Positions 22,401 through 33,493 are shown, numbered from the stretch's first letter. The stretch: 64,000 nt of DNA from Silene latifolia (GCF_048544455.1 NC_133528.1:47514002-47578001); one strand, 5' to 3'. Numbers and translations: made by a program. The notes: generated by a model from the letters alone, not told the origin.

Positions 22401-23180
22401 CTTGGAAACTAGATAAGAGATCGACGACGAATCAAAACACGATCGACCATTCTAGCACACTTACTCGAAAAGAAATGTTTTGACTCGTGAAGTGGGAGTG
22501 TGCCACTTGTGTCAAGTGAGTTTGGAGAAAAAATGACAAAGTTTGAAAAATGTTGGTCCTAGTTAACTTTAGTGTAGTTGTAGGAGTGGACTCGAAGTGA
22601 GGTTTTGAAATGGGTTTTGAGGCCCGAATTTTGACTCGATAATTGGACAGAGTTTCGACTTGTTTTGTGCTAATATTAGGCCTATATTTCGAAATTTTAC
22701 ATTTTAAAGAAGGATTTTGAATTTACAAAAATCGTCATGACTTTGTTTAGAAAATGGTGATCACGTATGGTACAAACAATATACAAGCATTATAACGGGA
22801 TGCTGAGTACATTTAAATGGGTTTTGGTTTAAAGGGTGGGTTGCCATACCGAACAATCAAACCCGAAGTCTGTGGAGAGGCTCATACCAAACAAGAGTAA
22901 GGCCGATTCCTAGTCCATTTCCTCAAGTAGTGAAAGTCCTTGATACAAACAGGCGTAAGTACCATGGTATGGTTGACGTCAATCGCTATCCATCCTTAGG
23001 CCCAAATAAGAATTAGGACCGTTTAGACGGGACGATTGGTCGAATGGGTTGGGTCGGGCCTAGGAAGGCCGAATAAACGATCTAGGAAGACCGAGTTATG
23101 AAAACCGACAATTGTCTCGTACAAAATATTCCTTAACCTTGTTCAAGTTTCACCCTTTTGGCTACACGTAAGTGTATTAT
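22401..23180 (-). mobile_element. Tat element 1 leader
   Basis: About 780 bases between primer site and gag ATG. The segment 22490-22880 aligns with 55690-56100 of element 2, inverted. No reading frame of note; regulatory content unknown. Confidence 0.75.
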
Positions 23181-23197
23181 CCCCAGCGGAGTCGCCA
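23181..23197 (-). other. Tat element 1 primer-binding site
   Basis: On the element strand TGGCGACTCCGCTGGGG starts a few bases after the LTR end. It is the primer-site type reported for Ogre-like Tat elements and matched to tRNA-Arg; that tRNA assignment is from memory and was not checked. Confidence 0.7.
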
Positions 23198-23921
23198 AAC
23201 TGTGGACGCGGGCCCACGGGGGCGCTTGGGGGAGAACAAGCGTTTGCATTTGTGGAGTCGCCACCAATTTATTGTGGAAAATTGGAAACCGTTCGAACAC
23301 CTCATGCCATGTCAAGACACAAAGTAGTGACATGAACACCAAGAACTCGTTACCCTTAGCATTCTATGTCTAGAATGACTCTTGTGGATGCCAATGAACA
23401 CGGATGTTCACAGAGATCTGGAGTAAGGGGTGAGGGTACGTATTAGGAAGCTCTTTTGATCGAACACCTAATCCCGCCGCATCGATAGCGGCCTCTACTA
23501 ATGATTAGAGAAGTTATCTATACTCGATATATTGTCGATTATATGCATGCAATGCAACATCCAACGTTTTAATCCTAACATGTGAAGAATTAGCTAAGTC
23601 GGTGAACAATTAATTTATCATACAATTAAGCCAAAGTAGAGATTTAAGTTCAATTACATATGAAGGCATACAAGTGATACAATAAATATAATAAATACAA
23701 TAACGAAAATTACAATAATAAAACAATAAAGAAAATTACAATAATTACATCGGGTTGAATGATTTATGTCGAAAATACTTTTAAAACGGATAATTTGGAA
23801 AAGAAAGAATAAATGAATTAACGAACATGAATTAGGGTGATAATACGAATACTAGTTAATTAATACGCAACTAATAAAATAAATCAAGGCAAAACGGGAG
23901 TTCAGAGACAGAAATCAACCA

Positions 23922-23982
23922 GGAACAGGCGCAGCAGAGTTGTGTCCTTTGGAAGAGGCGCAACAGTCGCTGCGTCTGTTCC
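23922..23982. repeat. Palindrome pair 3 in Tat element 1 LTR
   Basis: Paired GC-rich inverted motifs (GCGCAGCAGAG and GCGCAACAGTCGCTGCG), starts 29 bases apart. The position matches 54530-54591 of the solo LTR. Confidence 0.8.
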
Positions 23983-24533
23983 TTGGCTCAGTTCTGGCTG
24001 TGAAGCCGGAATTGCAAGTCGTTAACATTCGTTAGTGATATTAATGCTTGCTTAATGTTATTTACTCGGATGAAAGTGATTAGCAGGTTATTTACATGTG
24101 AATAATGGTCATAAAAGCGATAAACATGGACGAAACTAATTAGAACGGATTAATCACAAGATTAAAAGGATTATTAATAAATATAAACTAATTAGGTTAA
24201 ACAAACTATTGATGATGAATTAATGACGGATATGATAAATAACAGATGGAAATATACCAATGACGAATTGCAGAGACTCAATATGGGTAAATCGAACCTC
24301 TAAAACCCGAATTTGATTTTAATGACGAAAACCCGCAAATATTAGTTACTTGGGATTTAAGTCGGGAATTTTAATGATGAATTTAAATACTAATGATGAT
24401 GAATATATTACATGTCAGAATTATTATGCTTAAGTTGCGTCAATAAACAATGAACAATTGAAAAAGAAATTAAACAAACGAATCATCAAAGGACGAAGGA
24501 AGAAGAAAGGAAGTAGGAACTGCGGCAGCCTCA

Positions 24534-24604
24534 CGAAGAGGCGCAGCAGGTGCTGCGTCCCTTCGAAGAGGCGCAGCAGTTGCTGCTTGCTGCGTCCTTT
24601 CTCG
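24534..24604. repeat. Palindrome pair 2 in Tat element 1 LTR
   Basis: GCGCAGCAGGTGCTGCG and GCGCAGCAGTTGCTGC, starts exactly 30 bases apart. A short duplication (TGCTTGCTGC) extends the second motif. The position matches 53911-53973 of the solo LTR. Confidence 0.85.
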
Positions 24605-25039
24605 ACGTCTGTCTTCTGGTAATTCGTAAAATGGGTTTAAAGCTTTGTTTTAGAAATCGGTTTTAGAAATACTTTCGACATAAACCTTACAATATGATTA
24701 CAAAAGTAAATAACAAAAATAAAATAGGGATTATACACCCTCAGACTTACATGTTTGACGAAACGAGATGAACTAAGTTAACGTTTAGTGATGCTCGACT
24801 CAAATGTAGACGAAAGTGCCCTCGTAAGAGGAAATTAAACAGATTGATTAAAGTTGATTATTGTGGAGTTGGTCAAATTGGTCGGTCATGCAAAACGAGT
24901 CTGGTACCCAGAAGGATCCGAGCTTACGTGGTCGAATGTTCAAGCACGTAGATGCCAGAAAGTAAGAACGTGGTCTAGAATGCAAAGGGAGAAGAGAAGG
25001 CGGACACTCGCGTGAGAAATATGTGAGACCGAAAGTCTC

Positions 25040-25047
25040 TATTTATA
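25040..25047 (-). promoter_or_regulatory. TATA box of Tat element 1 LTR
   Basis: TATAAATA on the element strand within TTAGTATAAATAGAGAC, the same 17 bases as at the antisense gene 1 promoter. The solo LTR has the box at 53467-53474. Confidence 0.75.
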
Positions 25048-25142
25048 CTAATCACACGGAGGAAGTAGGGTTTTCGGAGAAACTTTGGAAGTGAATCTCG
25101 AAAAGATATGAAAAGATACGAAAAATACGCAGAAAAGGACTT

Positions 25143-25206
25143 GGGAAGAGGCGCAGCAGGCACTGCGTCTCTTGGAAGAGGCGCAGCACCTGCTGCGTCC
25201 TTTCCC
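25143..25206. repeat. Palindrome pair 1 in Tat element 1 LTR, upstream of TATA
   Basis: GCGCAGCAGGCACTGCG and GCGCAGCACCTGCTGCG, starts exactly 30 bases apart (25151 and 25181). On the element strand it lies about 96 bases upstream of the LTR TATA box. The position matches 53308-53373 of the solo LTR. Confidence 0.85.
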
Positions 25207-25606
25207 AAGTGGTTTCCTCCTGCGGAAGAAAGATTTCCGTGTTTTAATTATGGAATAACATATTTATCTTGTTTTCCTTAATATTTTGTGTGAATATTAC
25301 GGGAAATTATTTTCCAAAGATTAAAAGATTGTAAAATATGGAATAGAAATATCCGGAACATTCCAGAACATACTGACTCGGTTTCAGAAAATGAAGACGG
25401 TTTTATGACCCGGACTCCAAATGTACTCTAATTACTGCCAAAACGACCGTATCGGCACGTGGATGACAATTATGAGGTAGACATAAGTGTTTGAGCGATC
25501 AGTTGACGATAAACTTATGAACTGTCACAAATCGTTCCGCGTACCAAACATGCGGCCCAATCATCACCGGGTGGCTTGCGGGAGGTGCAGAAATGAGGTA
25601 TCTATA

Positions 25607-25903
25607 GGTCATGACGAGCTGTGGCTATTCGAAGGGAAGAGTGCAATAGGTATTGTCCATCCCTGTCAGGGTTATCTTATATCTCAAGGCCACTCGAGGA
25701 GTAATGAACTGGAAATGCGTGGTCACGCTCGTAAGGTATCTATGGTAGATAATTCCGGTCAGACAGTTATTCTCCAGATCGAGGAAACCACTCTTGATAT
25801 GATCAAATGCAAGTACGACCTGCAAGACACCTTACATTGTGTGGGAGATAGTAATAGGACAAGAGAATTGGTGACGCACACTTGTCGCAGACAAGTGGGA
25901 GAT
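25607..25903 (+). mobile_element. Copia-A 3' non-coding end and polypurine tracts
   Basis: Aligns with the Copia-B 3' non-coding region (4936-5240, opposite strand). It ends in ACAAGTGGGAGAT directly before the TG of the LTR at 25904, with a second tract TGTGGGAGAT about 55 bases earlier. It resumes Copia-A on the far side of Tat element 1. Confidence 0.8.
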
Positions 25904-26897
25904 TGTTGGAATATGTGCCCCCGACAATAATGCGATCACATGTTTAAATCTCATATTAAGAATGCTAAAGGGAAGGTAATATTTTATTGTCAACTGATCC
26001 ACATTAATCGGTAATGATTGGCTGGCTAGAGTTTGACATTACTGTCGTATGACGGTGGTGATCAGTTGATCCCTTAAGGTCATACCTCTAGGGAAACATT
26101 CTTAATTGATTAATTAATTAATTTTATGCTGATACAAGTTAATTAATTCCTTAAAATTGAGCGAATGATTTTGTGAGTGAGAATACGTATCTTATTGTAA
26201 TTTGATTAAATGAGATTCGAACTGAGTAATTAAATTGTTTTATTACTTAGGTTTTATTATTGTTTATGAAACAATTATAATAAGAATGAATGGTTTATTA
26301 TAAATATAAGTTGTTGTAATTTATAATTCTATGACCCATTTTAAGTAATTGTAATTGTGAATTACTAGTTAATTTTTGTATGTGATTTTTTTTATATAAT
26401 GATTTTTAATAAGTTAAAAATGCATTATTAAACAACATGTCTAGTAATATGTCCAATATGTCACATTATAGAAATTGACAATTGACAAACTTAAAATGGT
26501 ACCCCTTAATATTGTGTGTGCCGTGTAAGTGGAGGGGATGGGTAGTTTTAGGACTTAATTGTTGCTCTAATTGAGAATTAGAGACAATAATTATGTTTCT
26601 AAAATAGACCTAAACTTAGCCCTACCCTATGCATCTTGAGAAGAAAAAATATGTGCATGCATTGGGCACTCTCTCCCCAACCTACCCGGCCACCCTAAGA
26701 AAAAGATGAGAAGTTTTCTCTTCTTATTTTTACAATTCATTCTTATATATTAGGAGATGCACAATTCATTACTCTCTCTAATGGTTGTTGAAAAACTTAA
26801 GAAGTAAACAAACAATATTAAGTCATTTTAAGGATTCTTATACTAATTCTAGTACAAAATTAGTATAGGATTTAAGAGTGATTTCCTTGGTACAATT
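25904..26897 (+). repeat. Copia-A 3' LTR, first part
   Basis: Begins TGTTGGAATATG right after the polypurine tract and aligns with the Copia-B LTR at its start (for example the region with ATTAATCGGTAATGATTGGC) and with 1-979 further on. It is interrupted at 26897 by the gag-only Athila-like element and resumes at 33289. Confidence 0.82.
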
Positions 26898-27023
26898 TGA
26901 CAGGGCAGTCGTATACCTATCAAAAATAACAAACCAAACTAACTATATAGCTAGGGAAGTCAGGTCGATCTCCTCAGGGAGGCAAGATATCTGTAAAGGG
27001 TCCGTCTATTTGGTCACAAAATT

Positions 27024-27047
27024 GGGGGGGGGGGGGGGGGGGGGGGG
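27024..27047. repeat. Homopolymer of 24 G
   Basis: A run of 24 G in the left LTR; the right LTR has six at 31931-31936. It could be real expansion or sequencing/assembly error at a homopolymer. Confidence 0.85.
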
Positions 27048-27851
27048 TTATAATTGATTTTCTAAACTAAAAGGTGTAAAAGGAAGAGAAACAAGGAAAG
27101 AGCAGTGAAGGCAGAAAATAGAGATAAACTATCAATAGAGAAGGGACATGTCAGGACTTCGGTTCACTACGGTAGTCTAGTGACTTAATTGCAAATAGTC
27201 TAGATAAATTACATGTGAGACAGATATGGAAAGGTCCTTCCGGTCCACTTTCTATCCTAGATTTCCACTAACTTAACTTCCGTCCTCGTCAGGGTAGTCT
27301 ACTGTTCATAGCAGGTCTATTTAGTCCAATCTTCCGATCCAGGATTAAATTTAACCAGATTAAAAGGGTGACTCAAAAGCGTGCACTCAACTAAGTCGGT
27401 AAATACAGTTATATTGCCATGGGGACAGAATCTCACAAATAATTCATCTAACCTATTCACTACATCATCACATTTCTACCGTAGATCCCCTAATCCCAAC
27501 ATGAAATGATTTAGCTACTCATGCTATTAATATTGTCAAAACTAATGACAATGAAATAACTAACATTAAACATAATGAAATAATAATGATATTGCATAAA
27601 TAAAGATTAGGGCAGGAATTAAAAAGGAACAAAACAAGTAATTAAAGCAAATGATTGAAAGATTAAGATTAAAAGAGAGTAAGATATTACAATCGCAAGA
27701 ATCCGGCGGAAATAACAACTAAACCCGAGCGAGAAAATCCGAAAGCAAAAGTTACAGTAGAAAGGAAAAAGCAACGCAGTTTTTTTTGCAGTGAAAGATG
27801 AAAAAAAATGATAATAGATTATTAGATCCCTAATGACCTAGTTATTGTACG

Positions 27852-27859
27852 TTTAAATA
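27852..27859 (-). promoter_or_regulatory. TATA-like box of gag-only element 3' LTR
   Basis: TATTTAAA on the element strand, 70 bases downstream of the CTCGATCGAG array. The same spacing occurs in the other LTR (32742-32749). Confidence 0.5.
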
Positions 27860-27928
27860 GAAAAATGCTAAGTCCAATAACTAAAAACAAGTTCACAGAC
27901 TAATTAAAGCCCATGAAAGACAAAACCA

Positions 27929-28114
27929 CTCGATCGAGCAGTCTGAAACAGCTCGATCGAATACTTCTCCAGGCAATCTACTCGATCGAGTAGAAATAGT
28001 TGTCGATCGAGTAACCTTCAATTCCAGCACTATCGATCGAGTAAAGCAAACCACTCGATCGACCAACACAGCTACAAAAACCACTCGACCGACCAATAAA
28101 AGAGCTCGATCGAG
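27929..28114. repeat. Phased array of eight CTCGATCGAG-type palindromes (left LTR)
   Basis: Motifs start at 27929, 27952, 27981, 28002, 28032, 28054, 28084 and 28105. Intervals alternate 23, 29, 21, 30, 22, 30, 21. The core TCGATCGA is conserved in seven of eight (TCGACCGA at 28085). Intervening bases are unrelated to each other. Confidence 0.9.
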
Positions 28115-28398
28115 TGTTCTTCCTCTAAACAGCTCCGAACTTGTAACCGACTGCTTCGTAGATCGTTCCTTCACGCATCCCACTGCAAGATCTCGCTAAG
28201 AAAAATCCCGTCTCCTCAAAATGCATGCAAAGTAGGACGAAAATGGTACAATTCCACTACTTTCACGTTCATTTCTACAAAACGGACAAAACGAACCAAA
28301 GTAGCCAATTCGGGGCATAATGCGATATAAACAGTACAAAAGTACATGGAAATACGTGCTAAAATAGGCTAAAAAGACTATACAAAATGCACGTATCA

Positions 28399-30129
28399 AA
28401 TCTCCCCAAACCGAAGCTTTACTCGTCCTTGAGTAAACTAAAATGCAACTAATGGAACAGAAATGAAAACTCATAGCTAGATTAACTTGTCTACTTGAAC
28501 CAGTTTAATGGAGCAAAATTAACAGTTACAGCTATGCAGTCAATACGCAAACGAGTTATAAGTTGTTCAGAAATATAGCCGACCTATCGACCTTACAAGA
28601 CCAACAAAATCGGACTCTCACGTGGTCACTCTTCTCTCATGAAGCAAAGTGTGAATAATAATATATGTGAAAGAGAGAAAGAGAAACAGTCACTCACCTA
28701 ACTGCGACCTACATAGCATGCATGCAACAAAAATGAAAGACAATTAAAGTACTAATGCACACACTCCAACCAATAATGTCCGTCACAGCCGAGGGCTTAC
28801 AAATGATATGGGAATAGTGAGGTTCAGGTGAGAAAAGGCAAAACAAGTTATGGAAATGTGGAGGTAGAAGCGCCAAGCTAGTTCCTAAACAGGACCATAT
28901 AAGACCGTCCGAATCTCAACTGACTGAAAAATAAAGTACACGTGCCCTTCATTTGGCACACAACTCACTAATCACATACACTATCCCCTCAAAAATATGG
29001 AATAAGAACGGAGGAGTTAGACGGTCACAAACTTCCCTTTTTTAATACCGTCTAAATGAATCAACCGATACAAAACAAATATTATATTCAACCTTTTTTC
29101 TTCATTTTTCTGACATATGTGAATCATTCTTTTTTCATTTTTTTTCTTCTCAATTTCGATTCTTTTTTTTTCATTCTCATTCTCCCTTCCTTTATTTACA
29201 CCAACTCCAATCAAAATGATACGGGCCAAACTGTAGACGGAAAATCATACCACAAAAGACATACTAAACTAGCTTGACTAGGCAGGCTCAGTTTGGGATG
29301 TAGCTAATGGGTCAAAAAGGCAAGTTTTGGCTTAAGTGGAGCTAAATGGGTGAAAAATATAAGAAAAGGGGAAAATTTGCAAGCACCTCCCTGCATGTGA
29401 CACCGACCACAAACCCGAATGTGTGCATTTGACAAGAAATCGAATGTCATAAAAGTGCAAAAATGATAAACATGCTATGCAAGGAGTACTACTCTCAATT
29501 CCTAATGAACTGGTCATGAATGTCACCAGTTATGGGCTCTAAATCTCAGAAATTGCAAAGTAGGTTGCCGATTTATCAGGTCAAGTCTAAACAGTCAGCT
29601 ATATTTGAACAAAAACTCGTAGACTATGCCTATGACAAAGCTAATAACCGTCAATGAAAGTGCAAGGCTCAAGTAAAATGACAAATTACAGTGCAATATC
29701 ATCACGAAAATCTACCGTTCCGACTCAACCTATATGCAAAAATAAACGTGAAAATTTTTTGAATTTTTGAAATTTTCTAATTTTTTTGGTTTTTTTGAAT
29801 TTTATGAAATGAATAAATACAAATGCAAGCTGAAAATATAAACGTGAATGCAAAACAAATGCAAATGCAGACTCAAAAGGATGCAATACCCTCCCCAAAC
29901 CAAAACGGACAACGCCCTCGTTGTCCTCCAGCATACACCAGCAGATATATACAGGGGAACGGGAATATAAAACCAATAAAGAATGAAAAACAATAAAATA
30001 AAAAGGAGACAAAAGAAATAAAAGAACGAGAATAAACATACAAAACACGAACTTCCCCAAACAAGCCTGAAAACTGGGGAAGTGAGTAGACCAGCAGCTA
30101 CTCGTCAGCTCTTTTTCTTCAACCGTGCA
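28399..30129 (-). mobile_element. Gag-only element, non-coding region between gag and 3' LTR
   Basis: 1.7 kb where pol would be expected. It has T-rich and A-rich runs (for example 29053-29190 and 29750-29810) and several short chance frames, but nothing resembling protease, reverse transcriptase, RNase H or integrase. Confidence 0.8.
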
Positions 30130-31692
30130 CTATTCATCAGCAGTAATTACCTTCCTCGGGTCTGATTTCAACAATTCCGGTCCCTCATATGAACGACCGC
30201 TTCTCAAATTTATTAAATTCACCGTCTCGTGTGGGTTCTTATCAGCTTGTGGTGGTAAATGACCCTGCTTCCTCGTGGATTGGTTCGCGGCTAACTGGGC
30301 AACTTGAGTTTCAAGTGACTTGATGGATGCATCTTTCTGTTGGTCACTTAGTTGCCATTGCTTTGTCAAAGACTGCAACATCGTCTTCAACTCAGATAAC
30401 TCGCTCACCTCACCTGAGGATGATGCACCTTGATTAGGTGTAGAAAAGGAAGGAGGCTTCTGAAAGCCTTGTTGAGCCTTATGAGGAGGGACATATGGCT
30501 GCTGCTGCTGCGGAGGAGGGGTAGGATTGAGCACATTTTGACTTGTCCACCTCAGATTGGGATGGACCTCCCCTTGGTTATTATAATAGGAACCCCCTCC
30601 TTGCCTGTATTGTTGAAAAGCAAGGACCTGTTGCTTCTCTGTAAGACAGCCAACAGCAATGTGACCGTCGTTGCTCCCACACCTCTCACATGTGGCGGTC
30701 TCCCCTCTAGTAAGCATATGGACCGTCTGAGGCTCTCCAGCAGAATGCAGCTCCAATTTATCAAAACGAGCATTCATGGCTTCCAGCTGAGCCTCGACTG
30801 CCTTATCAACCGTGTGAACTGTTCGAATACCATCCCTCGGGTTCCCATAATCGGCACAATGGGTCTCCATCTCCTCAATAATCGCCCATCCCTTATCATC
30901 ATCAGCATTCTTTTGAAATCTTCCGTTGGATGAGGCATCAAGTATGGATCTGTGGTCATCGTACAACCCATTTTAGAACTGATTGGACAGAAATCACGGA
31001 TCAAAACCATGGTGAGGAAGAGACCTCACCAACCTCTTGAACCGGCACCAAGCTTCATAGAAAGTTTCATCAGGTACCTGCTTGAAACTAGTGATCTTTG
31101 CCCTCAGCTGATTAGTGCGCTGCGGAAGGAAATATCTCTTATAAAAAGCAAGAGCAAGGGTCTCCCAGTCTGTGATCCCCACGGCCGTACGGTCCAAGTC
31201 AGTCAGCCACTCCCTGGCTGAGTCAGTCAAAGAGAAAGGAAACAGCACCTCCTTAATCATGTCTTGAGTTACCCCCTTTGTGGCGGGGATAGTAGAGCAG
31301 TAGTCCGTAAATACCTCTATATGCTTCCTCGGGTCTTCACCTGCCACACCTCTAAAGAGATTTCTCTCCACCATATTGATATAGGACGGACGGATGTCAA
31401 AAGTATTCCCATCCTCAGTCTGGAGATTGAAACCCTTAGAAATAGATGATGCTTTAGGCTCCGAATGACTTGCAATATTCGGCATCTTTACTGGTTGGTT
31501 TACAGAACTGAGGTTATCTTCACCTAAAGATTGATCTTCTGTAAATAGGAAATGCTGAAGTTCGGGTTCGAAAGTACTCAAGGCTTCCTTTCGTGATTCT
31601 CTTTGCAGACGGAGTCTATGCCTGAATAGTCTTTCTGGCTCAGAATCAGCTGAAACTAACTCCAACCTGTTTGACCTGGGCATACACAACAC
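30130..31692 (-). pseudogene. Athila-like Gag of the gag-only element
   Basis: Starts MLCMPRSNRLELVSADSEP at 31692. The retrotransposon gag domain is seen around residues 125-230 (VLFPFSLTDSAREWLTDLD, YEAWCRFKRLVRSLPHHG). Two in-frame stops lie together at about 30970-30995, after which the frame continues to 30130. The second part carries a knuckle CERCGSNDGHIAVGC with one extra residue (CX2CX5HX4C) and a proline/glutamine-rich stretch. It is most similar in style to the Gag at 49957. Without the stops it would be about 520 residues. Confidence 0.85.
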
Positions 31693-31781
31693 TAAAAGAA
31701 AATAAATAAGAACTGTCTCAAGGAATAAGAATTCCCTGAGACGGATAAAATAAACGAAACAAAAACAGATAGGGCAATTGC

Positions 31782-31799
31782 CTCCCCGACAACGGCGCC
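31782..31799 (-). other. Gag-only element primer-binding site (tRNA-Asp type)
   Basis: On the element strand TGGCGCCGTTGTCGGGGA follows the LTR by six bases. It is the site used by Athila-group elements and pairs with the 3' end of tRNA-Asp, with one change from the usual TTGCCGGGG. Confidence 0.85.
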
Positions 31800-32741
31800 A
31801 AAATTTGACAGGGCAGTCGTATACCTATGAAAAATAACTAACTAAACTAACTATATAGTTAGGGAAGTCAGGTCGATCTCCTCAGGGAGGCAAGATATCT
31901 GTAAAGGGTCCGTCTATTTGGTCACAAAATGGGGGGTTTATAATTGATTTTCAAAACTAAAAGGTGTAAAAGGAAGAGAAACAAGGAAAGAGCAGTGAAG
32001 GCAGAATTTAGAGATAAACTATCAATAGAGAAGGGACATGTCAGGACTTCGGTTCAGTACGGTAGTCTAGTGACTCAATTGCAAATAGTCTAGATAAATT
32101 ACATGTGAGACGGATATGGAAAGGTCCTTCCGGTCCACTTTCTATCCGAGATTTCCACTAACTTAACTTCCGTCCTCGTCACGGTAGTCTACTGTTCATA
32201 GTAGGTCAATTTAGTCCAATCTTCTGATCCAGGATTAAATTTAACCAGATTAAAAGAGTGACTCAGAAGCGTGCACTCAACTAAGTCGGTAAATACAGTT
32301 ATATTGCCATGGGGACAGAATCTCATAAATAATTCATCTAACCTATTCACTACATCGTCACATTTCTACCGTAGATCCCCTAATCCCAACATGAAATGAT
32401 TTAGCTACTCATGCTATTAATATTGTCAAAACTAATAACAATGAAATAACTAACATTAAACATAATGAAATAATAATGAAATTGCATAAATAAAGATTAG
32501 GGCAGGAATTAAAAAGGAACAAAACAAGTAATTAAAGCAAATGATTGAAAGATTAAGATTAAAAGAGAGTAAGAGATTACAATCGCAAGAATCCGGCGTA
32601 AAGAACAACTAAACCCGAGCGAGAAAATCCGAAAGCAAAAGTTACAATAGAGAGGAAAAAGCAACACAGTTTTTTTTGTAGTGAAAGATGAAAAAAAATG
32701 ATAATAGATTATTAGATCCCTAATGACCTAGTTATTGTACG

Positions 32742-32749
32742 TTTAAATA
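32742..32749 (-). promoter_or_regulatory. TATA-like box of gag-only element 5' LTR
   Basis: TATTTAAA on the element strand, 70 bases downstream of the palindrome array, as in the partner LTR. Confidence 0.5.
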
Positions 32750-32818
32750 GAAAAATGCTAAGTCCAATAACTAAAAACAAGTTCACGGACTAATTAAAGC
32801 CCATGAAAGACAAAACCA

Positions 32819-33004
32819 CTCGATCGATCAGTCTGAAACAGCTCGATCGAATACTTCTCCAGGCAACCTACTCGATCGAGTAGAAATAGTTGTCGATCGA
32901 GTAACCTTCAATTCCAGCACTATCGATCGAGTAAAGCAAACCACTCGATCGACCAACACAGCTACAAAAACCACTCGATCGACCAATAAAAGGGCTCGAT
33001 CGAG
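32819..33004. repeat. Phased array of eight CTCGATCGAG-type palindromes (right LTR)
   Basis: Same array as 27929-28114, with starts at 32819, 32842, 32871, 32892, 32922, 32944, 32974 and 32995. Here the seventh motif keeps TCGATCGA. Confidence 0.9.
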
Positions 33005-33288
33005 CGTTCTTCCTCTGAACAGCTCCAAACTCGTAACCGACGGCTTCGTAGACCGTTCCTTCACGCATCCCAATGCAAGATCTCGCTAAGAAAAATCCCG
33101 TCTCCTCAAAATGCATGCAAAGTAGGACGAAAATGGTACGATTCCACTAGTTTCACGTTCATTTCTACAAAACGGACAAAACGAACCAAAGTAGCCAATT
33201 CGGGGCATAATGCGATATAAACAGTACAAAAGTACATGGAAATACGTGCTAAAATAGGCTAAAAAGACTATACAAAATGCACGTATCA

Positions 33289-33493
33289 CAATCCTTGAGG
33301 AGTAGATTCTACTATTGAATCTAAGGGTTTTGTTGGAGCACTTGGATTTACTTAAGAAGACTAATTTTGTAGGAGACCGATTAGTATAATCCATTCGGCC
33401 CTCAATGTAAGATTAATCGATTTCTTCTTACTTTGTATCCTTTTGTTATGCATGCGTAAGATCTTATTAGTTTATGGCTAAACTATATTAACA
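33289..33493 (+). repeat. Copia-A 3' LTR, last part
   Basis: Continues the LTR after the insertion; the region around 33448-33470 (ATGCATGCGTAAGATC) corresponds to 890-905 of the 5' LTR. The end at TTAACA (33493) is chosen by analogy with 979. No flanking duplication can be checked because the other end is outside the window. Confidence 0.55.

Larger units (their letters stand above)
15625..25606 (-). mobile_element. Tat element 1 (Retand/Ogre-like), 5' part to pol end
   Basis: Minus-oriented Ty3/gypsy element: 5' LTR 23201-25606, tRNA-Arg-type primer site, leader, gag-PR-RT-RH-aRH-INT, then the antisense gene on + and a non-coding tail reaching 3529 after Copia-B is removed. From 22400 to 15747 gag-pol is one frame broken by single-base stops only. 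The element is inserted in Copia-A, whose 3' region resumes at 25607 (first bases GGTCA). The 3' LTR is missing. Confidence 0.88.
23201..25606 (-). repeat. Tat element 1 5' LTR
   Basis: 2406 bp. On the element strand it starts TATAGATACCTC (TG mutated to TA; the solo LTR at 52899 has TGTAGATACC) and ends GTCCACA just before the primer site. It aligns along its whole length with the solo LTR 52899-55308. It contains a TATA box and three palindrome pairs about 610 bases apart. Confidence 0.9.
26898..28398 (-). repeat. Gag-only element 3' LTR
   Basis: 1501 bp, near-identical to 31806-33288. Main visible difference is a 24-base G run (27024-27047) that is 6 bases in the partner. It holds a phased CTCGATCGAG array and a TATA-like box on the minus strand. 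It is preceded on the element strand by the polypurine tract TTTGGGGAGATT. Confidence 0.9.
26898..33288 (-). mobile_element. Gag-only Athila-like LTR element (non-autonomous)
   Basis: 6391 bp: LTRs 26898-28398 and 31806-33288, primer site of tRNA-Asp type, a gag gene (31692-30130) and no pol. On the element strand the LTRs start TGATACGTGC and end CCCTGTCA. Flanks are CAATT (26893-26897) and CAATC (33289-33293), a target duplication with one mismatch. The LTRs are highly similar by eye. Elements of this shape depend on a partner for reverse transcriptase and integrase. Confidence 0.9.
31806..33288 (-). repeat. Gag-only element 5' LTR
   Basis: 1483 bp; on the element strand ends CCCTGTCA six bases before the primer site. 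It contains the same phased motif array (32819-33004) and TATA-like box (32742-32749). Confidence 0.9.

Noticed and set aside
27929-28114. CRISPR-like look of evenly spaced palindromic repeats
   Set aside because: The repeats are only about 10-12 bases, the spacers are conserved between the two LTRs, the arrays lie inside plant LTRs and no cas gene is present.
29056-30064. Several overlapping short frames in the gag-only element (both strands)
   Set aside because: They are low-complexity Phe/Ser/Lys-rich frames in T-rich or A-rich DNA; no pol or envelope-like feature.
1-33493. Certain pairing of LTR 1-979 with LTR 25904-33493 as one element
   Set aside because: Layout fits, but divergence looks high and the outer flank is outside the window; two related copies remain possible.
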